64,000 bases of DNA from Neelides folsomi (GCA_034687125.1 JAQGBZ010000120.1:1-64000); one strand, 5' to 3'; numbered from the stretch's first letter, positions 23,918 to 36,137 are shown. A program made the numbers and translations. The notes: generated by a model from the sequence alone, not told the origin.

Positions 23918-26031
23918 TTAATGAGATTTTAGTGTTTTTAAAGTAGTATTGCTTGATTTCAACATGGCTGTTACTGTTGAATTAAAATCCGGGTCAGAAT
24001 TTTCAATTTCATCGTCGTCGACTAAAACTTGATGGAAATGAGTTTCTTGCCTCATCTTGTGGGCTCTCGCTTCAAATCTCAAAAGCACCATGATCAAAAA
24101 ACATTCAACCAACTGAAAAAAGAAAAATTATTTAAATAAATATATTAATTAAGTTGATTAAGTTTTAAAATTTAGTAAAGTTAAAATAATAAAAACCATT
24201 ATTTAATGTTTTTAATTACAGAAATTCCAATTGAGAAATATCCCAAAGTACAGATCAAAATTAAGCAAATGCGGACCATTCGAATTTCAATTTCAAGACA
24301 ACCATCATGGTTGATGAATTCACTTTTGCTGGTGGGAATTATTAACCCAATTTCCATTTCCAAACAGTTTTCTGTATATTCTGGTTCCTTAATAATTCAA
24401 TATAATTTAGTCAGTTTTGGTAAAATTGAAATTGGGTCTAAGAATTCATTAGACAAATAATTTAATAAATTATAGTGCAATTTTTATTAACTGGTGGGCG
24501 ACCGCGGAACTTTAAATACTTGCAATACAAAGAATTTGAAAATTTTTTTTAAAATCTTACATCGAATTTACAGCAAGAATTTGAAATGTTTCGCTTTTTC
24601 TCAATGTAGTCATTTGGGCCATTGACTCCACAACAATCATACTATTCATTTAACTCATTACTCATTAGTCATCATTTAACATGTTAGAGTTAATTTTAAG
24701 ATTAAATGTGATTAAATAATTCTAAGTTATTTAGAATTATTAAATAGTTATAATTAGTTAAAATGTGTTGCATCCCTACATATTCTTCAATTTCCTCCCA
24801 TCTTTTCACATCCATCCCCGTCGCATGGGATTTTTTGATCAATTGGGCCATTTCTCCCTTAAAATTCACCGCTTTTACGTTCATCTTAATGATGATTCCC
24901 AACATGTAGATTAAAAGTAATGAGAAAAGTGTAAACCGCTAAAAATTAATAAAAAGTTCATTTAAAGTTCTCGAACATCTAAATTTACTAAAGGGAGTTA
25001 ATTTAATTATAATATTAATGATATTAAATTGAATATTATATTGAAATGGATTTTTTTTTCAATTCCATATTCTTATTTTATTTAATGAATGTTATGTAAA
25101 ATATAATTTAAATACTTTAAAAAATTACTATATATTCAGTGCAAACACATAACCCTCTATCCCTCAAAATCCCAGGAATGCAGAGGTCATGAGCATTTGT
25201 ATAGGTCACGAAGGTGAAGACAAGCAAAAAGAGGAAAATGGAAACGACGAAGAAGTCAATAATGGTAAACATATAAGTATGTTCAAAACTGAACAACAAT
25301 TTCTTTGCTTCCTCCTTTGCGAATGTGTTAAATTCATTGATACGATAAAAGTAAAAACAAATTGTGTGAATCAAAGCCGTAATGATCTAAAAATAAAAGT
25401 ATTCAAAAAGTTGTAAAATTAAATTAAAATTAATTAATTTAACTGTTTTAATCAATAGGTTCTTAATGTAGGCAATGTATTAATTCATATTATTGTATAT
25501 TTAAATTTTAATTTCATATCTTACAAGTCCCAATAAAGCAAGACAAATAATTTTCCTTTTCAAAGGCCAAACAAATCTCCGTCTTAAATATCCATCCACA
25601 AGGAGAGGAAAAGTTACCGAATCGGGATTAACGGGTTTTAAAAGATCCAAAGCCACCCGCGTGGTCCATGGGATCGGCGGGTCAACTTCAACCAATTCTG
25701 TTTCATCGTTGGCCGCCATTGTGACGATGGTCGAAAAATAATTAATTGTTTTTTTCACTTCTGGGTCAATTTCTCCCCTTTTCTTCTTTGGCTTCACAAT
25801 CCCTTTGGAGGCGTCTTCCTTTTCTTGAGCCCTTTTGGCTTCCAACATCTTCTTGTAAGGTTTTTCCTCCTTCTTCTGTGGGAAATGTTGGGTGTTGGAC
25901 ACGTGGTGGGCATTACGACGATTCTTTATTTCTTCTTCATGTTCGGGAATGATGAAATCCGCTTGTTTACGATGCCAATTGCTACTCGAATTGGGGGAAG
26001 AAGTTTCTGGATGGATTTTACTATTACTCAT
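23918..26031 (-). CDS. Unrecognised four-pass membrane protein, five exons, 428 aa
   Basis: Exons (minus): 26031-25525, 25386-25129, 24938-24780, 24387-24220, 24112-23918. All junctions are GT-AG and all fall in phase 0, giving 428 residues. Residues 1-155 are hydrophilic and Lys/Glu-rich (EEIKNRRN, KKEEKPYKK, AKRAQEKEDASK), probably cytosolic. Hydrophobic spans fit at about 163-183, 209-231 (FTIIDFFVVSIFLFLLVFTF), 256-272 (RFTLFSLLLIYMLGIII) and 347-375. The loop after span 2 has DLCIPG and GLCVC cysteines. The C-terminus is acidic (VDDDEIENSDPD). The topology suggests both ends inside. I do not recognise the family; lineage-specific four-pass proteins of this style occur in arthropods. The third junction (GTAGGG donor, TTAAG acceptor) is the weakest part of the model. 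No function is assigned. Confidence 0.65.
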
Positions 26032-28294
26032 TTTAAAGGTATATTTTTAGTTAAATTAATTGAATTATTATTATTACTCTTATTTGAATGTGTTTTATTT
26101 GAAAATGATTAGAAACAAACTAATTTTATTAAATTGATCAAATTGGATTTTATTCAAGAAAGGTGATTCAACAAAGCTAAATACTTGTAACTTATTAATG
26201 CTTATTATAAAAATTGATTTTTTTATTCATTTGAATTATATTTGAGGAAAAAATTCGAACTGTTAGATTTGGAATGATTTTAACCCTTTTATTATTGAAA
26301 GATGGGAGAATGTTAACCGCTTAATTCTTTCTTTGTCGGCCTCAACAATTCGACCCCCATTGATCTCATACATAATTATAAGGGATGAATTTATATATTT
26401 CGAATTGAAATATCATTCAAAAATAAACTTCCACAAAAATACAGCTTGTAGTTTCTTTTAACTATCATCAACTAAATGTATTTAATTCTGGCGCCAAATT
26501 TTAAACCGAAAACGTCAACTTAAGTTTAAAGCTTTAATTAAATATTTTAATGCAGATTTATCTTATGTAATGCTAACATTAATTTTAACATTATAAACTA
26601 TCTTCAAAATAAAAATTATATTAAAATAAAAATTATGTTAAAATACAAATTAAATCATGTAAAAAATAGCCAAACGAAATCTTGTTGAAAATCTTGAATT
26701 AAATATAAATTCCAAGACGTGGTTTTTTAAACCAAAGGTGTGATTATTTTCATCCCTGACCATGGCTGAGCCTGGAAGGGTTTGATAATCAATTTGAAGG
26801 CATGCGACCTTTGTTGTGGCCTTCTCCGTGGGGTCTCCGCGACTCCCAAACTCCTTCCCTTCTCTGACATGATTAATGAGGTGAAGAGAAATGTTTATTA
26901 CTCAAATAACATCAGACCAAACATCATCGGCCACACTCAACCAACGATTTATCATTCAAATCCTCCTTCTACAACTTAAATTTACAACTTAACAACCTTC
27001 ATCGGCCTTTTTTAACTCCAAGATGAAATTCCTCCTCATAATTCATTATTTTCACTTTTTCCAAAGTTGGATTCTACCGTTATAATTTAAATATTTTCAC
27101 TGTAGATAATATATCTTTGATTTTAATGTTCACATTTTGGAAATTTGATTTTATTAAAATTTATTTTATTTCATGAAAAAAATCTTGTTTGAATTTCTTT
27201 GAATATTGAAAAATTATTGAATTAAGATTTAGACAAAATTGATCGAAATATAAAAAAATTGAGCAGTAAAAGTGCAGAAACATCAGGCGTCATTTTATGG
27301 TCAGTCAAAATCGATTTGAGATTTTTTGTGTTTTTTTCTCTTCTTTTCCTCAAGTGGTTTCTTTATTTCCTTCGACATGTGAAAATGGGCCGAGAGGGAA
27401 GTGTTTTCGCTGACGTTTCCGTCTCTCCTTCGCCATGGCCAATTTAAGAAAAATCTCGTCATGCACAATTTGCCGCCCTCGCGTTGTTCGACCTCGCCCA
27501 ATCAAATAACTTGACACTTTCGGAATTTTGTCTTAAATACATCTCAAAACTTCCGTTTTCTTTTCTTTTAACGGGGTTGACCCAATTATTGTCAACATGC
27601 AATATGATGTCATTGGTAGTGAAAAATGAGGAAAACTATTCGCATAAAATAAGTTAGTTTCGTAAAAGTGATAGAAAAGCGGGTTATTTTTAGTTCATTT
27701 TCAATTTTACTTAAAATACTATACGTAATTTTCAATTGATATCTAATTATTTTATTTTCTATCGGATAATATTATCATATTGTAAATATCAATGTATTAA
27801 TATTTACACCCCCAACACCATATGTAAGCTACTTCAAAAAACATTAGATTAATAGTAAATATTAATATAAAAATTATTGGATTATTATAATACTTTATTT
27901 AATACTGGAAATCTGAACTTTGATATTTAAGGTTTTGATAGTAATGTTTGCGGTGAACTCTTTGGTATTAAATGAAGAATTCAAAGTTCCTTTTAGAGTT
28001 ATCTCCGACGCTTAACTTTTATCACATTCATTCCTCATGCATAATGAGCGTCATAACCTTTACAACTTTTCTACTAAAATTGGGAATAATCGTTGGCTTC
28101 AAAACTTTTATTCTAACAGGAAATTGCATTAAATAAAAGTGATGTTTTTGATTTACTAATTTACTTGATATTGATATCAATCTAACAATGCAAATTACTT
28201 GAAAATTACGAATATATTTTTCCATGAAATTGACAATTGTAGCAAAACAAAGAACCAAGTTGCATTTTTATGAATTCATCCACTATATAATATA
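26032..28294. other. Gene-free stretch between the four-pass gene and the MITE
   Basis: AT-rich, with a GC-richer patch at about 26740-27010 and another at 27360-27500. Open frames at 26782-26979 and 27259-27447 show no motif and no good splice sites. The part next to 26031 may contain the promoter of the minus-strand four-pass gene, but I see no clear TATA or initiator. Confidence 0.45.
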
Positions 28295-28547
28295 CCGTAA
28301 AGACTCAATTAAACGCCCCGGCGTTTATTTGTAAAAATAAATTTTAATCCGGCGTTTATTCGGACCCGGCGTTTAATTGAACCCGGCGTTTATTTAAATA
28401 AATGATATTGTTTAATACAAATATATAGAAATTCTAAATAAAAAAGCGTTAGATATTGAATAATACCGCATTTTAGGCATAGTTTTTAACATAATGTTAT
28501 TTGACCCGGCGTTTAATTGAACCCGGCGTTTAAATGAGTCTTTACGG
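28295..28547. mobile_element. 253-bp MITE with TA target duplication
   Basis: The ends are inverted repeats of at least 23 bases, starting CCGTAAAGACTCAATTAAAC on the left and matching the complement of the right end with one mismatch. TA dinucleotides at 28293-28294 and 28548-28549 are the likely target-site duplication, pointing to the Tc1/mariner superfamily. GGCGTTTA occurs six times inside, and one 30-base segment is exactly repeated at 28363-28392 and 28503-28532. There is no coding capacity. It lies about 550 bases upstream of Arl2. Confidence 0.8.
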
Positions 28548-29102
28548 TAAATTAATTTGTAAAGTTATTTCCACAAACGTACATTGGGTAAACTAACAAT
28601 AAGCGGATTTTTATGCTTGTTTTCCCGATTTGTCAATTATGGCTAAGCAAATGGATTTTGATCAAAATATTTTCCAATATAAGTATTAGGATTTGTTCGT
28701 CTCATTCCTCTCCCATCTGATTTTTTTCTTATCTATCTTAATTATTTAATTATTTAACTCTTACTTTCTTAATACCTCGCATGCTTTAGTTAAAGAACCC
28801 ATTCAAAGCAAAGGTCGAGTGAGGTAACGTTTGTTAAGCGTCTTCTTTTATACGAGACAAAACCAAGCGAACACGCCGCCAATTGATTCAAAATAATTTA
28901 CTTTTGACTTTTCCATCTTCATCTTCCCATATTCGGACATTCCCATTCTTTTCATCTACCATCATCGGAAATCTTCGCAATCCAAATTAAATAAATAATT
29001 CGTATTTATTCATTGTTGTATGTATACATATCTTATTGAATAGGGTAATCTTATTTTATCATTCATTGTGTAAGTTTTAATTAAGATTGAGAATCATTTA
29101 AA

Positions 29103-30310
29103 ATGGTCCTTCTTAAAATTCTCAAAAAGCTGAAGCAAAAGGAGAAAGAAGTTCGAGTTCTTATGCTGTAAGTCATTTGATCAATTATAAGAATCTTATG
29201 AAATAAATTCATTTGGTCAATTACTTTTTATAATAGCTAATGTTGATAAAATCTTAATAGCTAAGTACATGTATGAAATATTGTAATTTGTCCTTTTTCT
29301 TTAAACCTTTTTTCAATATCTAAAATATCCTAAAATTTTGCATTTAGTCTATATGATGTACTCTAGTTAAATGTCTTGTTGGTGATTTTTAAAAGTATAT
29401 AATATAAAAATTTTATCGATTTTAGCGGTCTTGATAATGCTGGTAAAACAACAATTTGGAAGAGATTCAACGACGAAGAAATCAACACAATTTCTCCAAC
29501 ACTTGGTTTTAACATCAAATCATTGGAACATAGAGGGTAAATTCAATTTAATATTCCTTAAAGTATAAATTATACGATTCGATAATTAATTATTTGCTTT
29601 ATTTAGGTTCACTTTAAACATTTGGGACGTTGGAGGACAAAAGAGTTTAAGATCTTATTGGAGGAATTATTTCGAAAGCACAGATGGACTCGTTTGGGTT
29701 GTCGACAGCGCAGACAAATTAAGATTGGCCGATTGCAAAAATGAACTTCATGGACTTCTACAAGAAGAAGTATTTTATACATTTAAACTTTTAAATCGCT
29801 CATTCATTTATGAACTAAAATCTCCCAATGTAAATATTCTTGATTAACTTTTTATTTTATAATTTTAGCGACTTGCTGGAGCTTCTCTTCTCGTATTTGC
29901 AAATAAATGCGATTTACCCGGTGCTCTCTCTGCTAATGAGATAAAAGAAGTAAGGAATTGTTCAAATATATTTTATTTCATTCAATTTATTGTGTAAATC
30001 AAAATAATATTTTATAGTTGTTTTTAAGTTAATTTCAATATAACGAACATTTAACTTTGGCGTTATAGCACATTTACTATGATATTACAGTATATTTGAA
30101 AGTAAACGAAAGAAAAGTACATTAAAATTTACTTAAATTGGACTGATTTTAAATGGAATATTCTTATATTTACAGGCGTTATCCCTTGACGAAATTAAAA
30201 CTCATCATTGGCAAATCGTTTGGTGTAGCGCTGTGAGCGGAAACAATTTACTCGAAGGGATCGATTGGGTCGTAAATGACATTGCAGCAAGAATCTTTAC
30301 ACTCGACTAA
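29103..30310 (+). CDS. Arl2: ADP-ribosylation factor-like protein 2 (small GTPase)
   Basis: Exons: 29103-29167, 29426-29536, 29607-29769, 29869-29949, 30176-30310. All splice sites are GT-AG and the product is 184 residues, the normal ARL2 length. P-loop GLDNAGKTT (23-31), switch region [36 protein letters not shown] with Gln70, and NKCD at 125-128 (NKxD base recognition) are all present. ARL2 binds tubulin cofactor D in alpha/beta-tubulin assembly and controls release of lipid-modified cargo from PDE6D/UNC119-type carriers; it also has a mitochondrial role. The second residue is Val instead of the usual Gly, so N-myristoylation is impossible, in keeping with ARL2 not being myristoylated in other animals. 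The start is the only ATG that gives the family N-terminus ([20 protein letters not shown]). An AATAAA at 30402-30407 follows. Confidence 0.96.
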
Positions 30311-30401
30311 TCATTGTATTCTACTTAATTGTAATTATAATTGTTAATATACACGAACATTTTTATAATACGTCAAAAGAAATAATTGTAAAAAATGAAA
30401 A

Positions 30402-30407
30402 AATAAA
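30402..30407 (+). terminator. Arl2 poly(A) signal
   Basis: AATAAA lies 92 bases after the Arl2 stop codon. The next gene runs towards it on the other strand and ends at 30470, so the two 3' ends nearly touch. Confidence 0.7.
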
Positions 30408-30469
30408 ATCTTTGAAGTAAACCTTTTGCATAGTTTTCTATCTTATTGTGGATTATTTTCTTGCATATT

Positions 30470-30866
30470 TTATAATTCATTGTAAAGAAGTTCTGCGTCA
30501 AAATTTGATCCTCCGTCATTTGGATGTGAAAGAAGTCCAACAATAGTTAGAATTTTCTTTGTGTAATGTGGCAAATAGACATATGACGAAATTAACATGG
30601 TTGTAAACACGATGATCACTGTTGCATCTAAAAGAAATATAATATAATATTTTAATTTTGTGCTATTTATTACAGTTTTTAAATTTTGATTGATTGATTT
30701 TAAATCCTGTTGATAACCACTCAACTTTAAGATAATTAAAAATTATTTTATTATTATTACTAAAAAGAAAGATTTCCAATGGTTCCATCATGTAGAGTGC
30801 CGTGACCATTGAATAGTTCAAGTAAATGATCTTGAATTTGTCCATGATTGACTTCAACAATCCCAT
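30470..30866 (-). CDS. Serine palmitoyltransferase small activating subunit (SPTSSA/B-like)
   Basis: Exons (minus): 30866-30761 and 30627-30470, GT-AG, phase 1, giving 87 residues. The core matches the small subunit family: YLNYSMVTALYMMEPLEIFLF followed by NATVIIVFTTMLISSYVYLP, compared with the SPTSSA pattern YxYxxVTALYMLEPWExxxFN and the YVFxP after the membrane span. The protein is a single-pass ER membrane subunit that boosts the SPTLC1/SPTLC2 heterodimer in the first step of sphingolipid synthesis (serine plus acyl-CoA). Met26 sits at the position that sets acyl-chain choice in human SPTSSA (Met28). The usual Trp of EPWER is Leu30 here. About 20 extra C-terminal residues (HPNDGGSNFDAELLYNEL) go beyond human length. 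An upstream in-frame ATG at 30905 is unlikely, because a TTTCAG acceptor lies between it and the chosen start. Confidence 0.88.
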
Positions 30867-31434
30867 TTTGCAAATGTGAAATTCCAAGCTGAAACAAAAT
30901 AGCATTTTTAATTATAATTATTCTAATATAGAATGTGTAAATAATGAGAAGATGAATTATATTTTTATTTTATAATAAAAGACAAGTTATTCTAAAATAT
31001 TAGTTTATTATTTAATATAATGATATTTTTTTATTGAACAGAAAAATATAAATACAAAATCTTACGTCTTAGCAGATCAGGGTTTCACTTTTAACTGAGG
31101 TTCGATCAAGGATAAAATGATGGGAAATTATGAAAGATTATTCTCAGAACCATTAGATCATAACAGAATGAGGAAGTTCCAATGTACGTGCAGAGTTTAG
31201 CCTGGGGAGAATTTTTTATCACACAGACTTAACCAAGGTTTAATATGCAAAACTCGAAATAACCTAATGTTGTATTTAAATGTGAATGAACGTGGAGTTT
31301 AATAATTAGGAATAATGTTAATTATATAAGAATCAGATAAAAGTGTTACATAGAGTATAATATTAAAGTAAGCCTTTTGATGAGTTAAAATGAAATGACC
31401 AATTCAAATGTGATTACAGACAATATTTAAGAAC

Positions 31435-31440
31435 TTTATT
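31435..31440 (-). terminator. Possible ALDH6A1 poly(A) signal
   Basis: TTTATT on the plus strand (AATAAA on minus) lies about 160 bases beyond the ALDH6A1 stop. A second copy nearer the stop (about 31588-31593) is an alternative. Confidence 0.4.
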
Positions 31441-31596
31441 TTGAAAAATAATGTTTTCTAATATAACATTTTTTTAATCCGAGATGAAATGTGTATTAAT
31501 ATTATCAATTGTAATTAGAATGTTCATTTAGTTCTAAAGATGAAGAATCTTTGAAAATTTCGACCAGATTCATAAATTTTAGCGTTTTTTATTTTC

Positions 31597-34150
31597 TTAA
31601 CGCATTACGGGCATAGCAGTAGCCGTCTTTGAATCACTCGCATCGGCTTCTCTCCACAATTGAGTCACAGTTTTAATTTGGGTATAAAAGTTGACTCCCT
31701 AAAAATAAAAAATTATAATAATGAATTTTAAAATGAAAGCTTTGAGTGTGCGAAGCGTGATTAATATTTTTAATTATCTTACAGCTTTCCCGTAGAAATT
31801 GGTATCCCCGAGGAAGCTTCCTCTTGACCCAGTGAAAGAGAACATTGGAAGCGGCACAGGAATAGGAACGTTAACTCCAACTTGACCGACGTCAATTTCT
31901 TGGGTGAATTTCCTAGCGGTGGCTCCATTAGTGGTGAAGATAGCTGTTCCATTTCCGTATGGATTTGAGTTGATTAGATGAATCGCATCGTCCAAAGTGT
32001 CAACAGATAAAGTGATGAGAACCGGGCCGAAAATTTCTTCAGTGTAGCATTTCATTTTTGGCTAATATTTCAATAAAATCGAATTAAATAACATTAAATT
32101 ATGCTTTAGCAAAATATCGACATCTTAAAAAACTTTAGTATTTAGCTGAATTTAATTTTAATTTAATATAAAATAAATAATCAAATAGGAATAATACATT
32201 AACTCATCATCTAATTTTATTTAAAAAATTTACCGTAACATCTGACAAGACAGTTGGGCCGATGAAGTTTCCTTTTTCATATCCAGCAACTTTAATTCCT
32301 CGCCCATCCAAAAGACATTTGGCTCCGTCTTTAATTCCTGACTCCACCAATCCTTCGATCCTCTGTTTTGATTGAGGTGAAATGACTGGGCCCAAATCAG
32401 CCCCGGGTTCATGTCCTTGAATTATAATATTAATAAAAAAATTTTAAAAAACGAGATGAAAGAATCTAATACACTACGATGAAGAATTAATATAATTTTT
32501 ATTTTAATTAAAAGATTTACCGGCGTTGACTTTAAGTTTCTTTGCTTTTTCAACAAGTTCCGGCAACCAATTTTTGGCTTCTCCCACAAAGACAGCGGTA
32601 GTGAGGGCCATGCACCTTTGACCTGCAGCTCCGAAAGCAGCTCCAATGAGTTGATTGAGTGTGTGTTCTTTGTTCGCATCAGGCATAATGACTCCATGAT
32701 TTTTAGCACCCATGTTGCTTTGAACTCTTTTTCCATTTTTAGATCCACGTTCGTAAATGTACTTTCCCTGTTGATTAAATTGACATTTAATTATGGAATA
32801 TGTTTTTTATATACTAAATTATTATATCAATTATGATTTCATTATTTACAGCTTGATCAGATCCAACGAAAGAAATTGCTCTAATGTCAGGATGATCGCA
32901 AATGAAGTTCACAGCGTCGTGTTGTCCGTGAATGACATTAACGAGTCCTTTTGGAGCTCCAATTTCCTGCATCATTCCCATCAACATCATGCAAGCACCT
33001 GGATCCCTCTCGGATGGCTTAATCACGTATGTATTGCCACAAACGAGAGCCAACGGGAACATCTAAAGAGAAATCAAAGTCGATTAAATTATTTCAAATT
33101 CATTAAAAAATTGATTAATTGGGGTATGAAATATTAGTTAGGTTCGGTAATATTGTATCAAGTTAAGTATACTAATATCCTTACCCATAAAGGAATCATA
33201 GCTGGGAAATTGAATGGAGTGATTCCAGCACAAACTCCTAATGGTTGTCGGTAAGAGATTGTGTCCATATCTTTTGAAATCCCAGGTAAAGTTTCTCCAA
33301 GCTGAAGACTCGTAACACTGCAGCAATGCTCAACTACCTCTGAATAATTTAAATAGAATCATGATATTAAAATTTTTAAAAATAAATTAGGTTTTGTTTG
33401 AATACCAATGATGATCAATAATTAAAATTAAAATATTACGAAGTCCTCTAAGGACATCTCCTTCCGCATCAGCAATTGTTTTTCCTTGTTCGAGAGTGAT
33501 ATTCTTGGCAAGATCTCCCTACAAATAACATTTGCAGCGTTTATTTTTATTGATATTATTTATTGATCGATGTTGATATTTTCAATTTACCATTCTGTCC
33601 TTGATGATATTTTGAAGTCTGAACATGAGAGCTTGTCTCGTAAGGATTGAAGTTTTAGACCAGGTTTTGAAAGCATCCTTTGCAACATCAACAGCTTCGT
33701 TCATTTCCGCTTTGGTGGATTTTGGAACTCTTGTAACAATTTCATTCGTGGCTGGATTATGAAGGTCAATCCATTCCGATGCCTTCGACTCCACAAATTG
33801 TCCATTGATGAAGTTTTTGGTTGTCGGGATGGTTGAAGCAGCCCTTGCAGATTGGATAGTGGAAAATGTCAAATTCCACTGGATCTGCTGTTTAATGACA
33901 ATGAACATTAGTCATAATTAAAACTCATTTAAAATTTATCGAAATTAACCAATCTAAACCGATTGTGAGTTAACCAAAATACAAGAACAAAGAAATACGA
34001 CCTCAGAGATGAACTATAAAAACTAAATTCATTTCTCTAATTTATTTATAAATTCAAAATATATTATGAGGTGTCATTGATAGACTTACGAAAAGCTTAT
34101 TGATCAATAAAAATACTTACCGAAGGCGTTTTTCTCATAAACTTAATCAT
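31597..34150 (-). CDS. ALDH6A1: Methylmalonate-semialdehyde dehydrogenase, mitochondrial
   Basis: Nine exons (minus): 34150-34121, 33887-33591, 33518-33440, 33339-33185, 33062-32850, 32767-32521, 32415-32234, 32061-31783, 31698-31597. Phases join exactly to 527 residues (human about 535). This CoA-dependent aldehyde dehydrogenase makes propionyl-CoA from methylmalonate semialdehyde in valine and pyrimidine breakdown. Seen: an Arg/Ser-rich N-terminus fitting a mitochondrial presequence, [33 protein letters not shown], the catalytic block [10 protein letters not shown] with Cys310, EEIFGPVL and the C-terminal [15 protein letters not shown]. The 30-base first coding exon was chosen because its ATG, GTAAGT donor and phase 0 fit; an ATG-like frame that continues upstream of the 33887 acceptor has no support. 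The gene is 730 bases from the SPT small subunit and about 800 from RpL36, both on the same strand. Confidence 0.96.
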
Positions 34151-34896
34151 TGCTGAAGATAGTTAAGATGTTTGCAAAAGACGAAAGCAACAATCTCCAA
34201 AGGTCTCCAACGAGGTTCCAGAAGGGAAGGAGAATTCGCTAGCGGGGTGTATGAATTATATAAGGAGTTGGATAGGAAAGACCTTAACCTTGAAACATCC
34301 CATGTCGCATATTCTCAAAACTTACTGATCCATTCTCACTATGAATATAAATACAACCAACATTGTCATCCATAAGCTTAAACATTATACAGATCTTACA
34401 CATAGATGAAAAGTTAATCCATCAATCTAGTTTATCTAAATGCTAGTAAATATACGAACAGGTTTATATTAAATTCAATGGTAATGAAACGAGTAAATTA
34501 TATGATAAACCACGAACATAAAATAAAGATCCATATCTACTTAATCTAATTTAATGCTAATATGAGATAAATTTTAATATACCATATAAAATCTTAAATT
34601 GTATCTGACAATTGTGTTCATAATTTTATGGTAATATATTTTATTTATTTTACATTTTACTATAAAATAATTGGTAATTGTAACAAGTAGATGCAATGTT
34701 TTCTTGCAAAGCTTTGAATAAAATACAATTTTGAATTTCATATTAATGAAATCAATGAAATGAAAATATTATGTTTTATGTAAACAAATTTGGCAAATTT
34801 TTCATTTATAAACTTGAAGCTTAAACTAGAAGATTAAATCAAAATTAAGATTGTTAAAGTTAAAATGAAAGACGATTTGATAGTCGGTAAAGACAT

Positions 34897-34902
34897 TTTA
34901 TT
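34897..34902 (-). terminator. RpL36 poly(A) signal
   Basis: TTTATT on plus (AATAAA on minus) lies 50 bases past the RpL36 stop codon, giving the short 3' UTR usual for ribosomal-protein genes. Confidence 0.65.
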
Positions 34903-34952
34903 CAACGTCACCCATTTAATGATTTTATAAAAGAATTCATATTTCCGGAAAG

Positions 34953-35679
34953 TTATTTGCCAGAGTGAGTGGCAGCCTTCCTCATCTGGGTAAGAGTGTT
35001 GGTCAATTCCTCCCTCTTCCTCTTGGCACGGATATGAGTACCCAACTGGAATTAACAAAAACAGATTAGAAATAATTAACTCAATCAATTTTAATAATAA
35101 TCATATTATACGTTTCAAACAATGGTACATAAAACTTATTAACATAATTTTAAATAAATGATTAAAATGCTTACTCTTCTCTTAAGGAATTTAAGGGCTC
35201 TCTTATCCTTCGACACCTTCAACAACTCCATAGCTCTCTTCTCATAAGGAGCATGACCGCAAACTTCTCTCACGATGTCACGGACGAATTTGTTGTGCTT
35301 CGTCTGCCTCTAATTTACATAAAACAAAATACAATTAATTAATATTTGTATCAATAACTAAATCGAACCAAATAATTACACATTAACAAGCTATTAACAA
35401 ATCATATCATTAACGAATTAAGAGAAAGCTAATTTAATTATTCTACTTTTATCAAAATTTAACTTTTAATATAAAATGAGTTCAACTTTTAATGAGTTTA
35501 AGAAAAGCCACGCTGTGAGTCGGCATAAAGATTGAAAGCATGCTGAAAGTAATTAGAGAATAAAAATGTCAATAAAGGTCACTTACTCCCTTTTTTGCAA
35601 CAGGGCGAGGCGCACTCTTGTTCTTAATCGTCTTGTGACCCCTCGCGAGGCCGATCGCGAGGTCATATCTTGGAGCCAT
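34953..35679 (-). CDS. RpL36: 60S ribosomal protein L36 (eL36)
   Basis: Exons (minus): 35679-35587, 35309-35175, 35045-34953, all GT-AG and phase 0, giving 106 residues (animal eL36 is about 105). The sequence carries the family core: [10 protein letters not shown] near the N-terminus, [25 protein letters not shown]-like [20 protein letters not shown], and [13 protein letters not shown] towards the basic C-terminus. It is a structural protein of the large ribosomal subunit. The start follows a pyrimidine-rich 5' leader about 40 bases upstream (minus-strand CTCTTCT), as expected for a 5'-TOP mRNA. It is head-to-head with lin-52. Confidence 0.97.
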
Positions 35680-36137
35680 GTCCCGGTTTTAATAAAATAC
35701 AACTTGGCACACGGCGGCCGAGAAGAGAAATGGCAGCCGGATTTGAAACCTCGCGCTAGGGGGATTCGTGTAGTTTAGCTTCTGATAACTTTGCATTGAA
35801 ATCAATAGGCTAAGATTTAACATTATGCACATAGGACCCTGATGGGTCTATATGGGATTGGAAGGGGATGGATATATCTAGTGGATGTATGCATGAGGAT
35901 GGGAATGAAAGTATTAGATCTCGGTTTGGGCATGATTCTTGTGTTGTGGAGGGAGTGACTATATGCATGGTGGAGACGCGGTGAGAAATGAAGAAAATCT
36001 TCCCAGCTTGAAACGGCCGCCGTCTGCTTCGCCCGAACGTGGCGGGTGTTCTTTCTTTTGTATTTTGGAAATCCTAGCGGCAATTCTTCCGGAAAGTCAA
36101 TTTAATTAATTAATTAATCCTCCCTCATTAGCTAACT
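35680..36137. promoter_or_regulatory. Shared promoter region of RpL36 and lin-52, with TOP-like tract
   Basis: The 458 bases between the two divergent ATGs are clearly more GC-rich than their surroundings. On the RpL36 side, minus-strand TTTCTCTTCTCGGCC (around 35717-35731) resembles the pyrimidine TCT initiator/TOP start of ribosomal-protein genes. A GC-rich block with CGGCCGCCG and GGCGGG motifs lies at about 36010-36050, nearer lin-52. No TATA box was noticed. Start sites are inferred, not shown. Confidence 0.6.

Noticed and set aside
33138-33326. 62-codon minus-strand frame in the ALDH6A1 region
   Set aside because: A shadow of exon 4 in the wrong frame; the correct frame reads the family sequence.
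34172-34375. 67-codon plus-strand frame upstream of ALDH6A1
   Set aside because: Lies in the 5' region of ALDH6A1 on the opposite strand; charged random sequence with no match.
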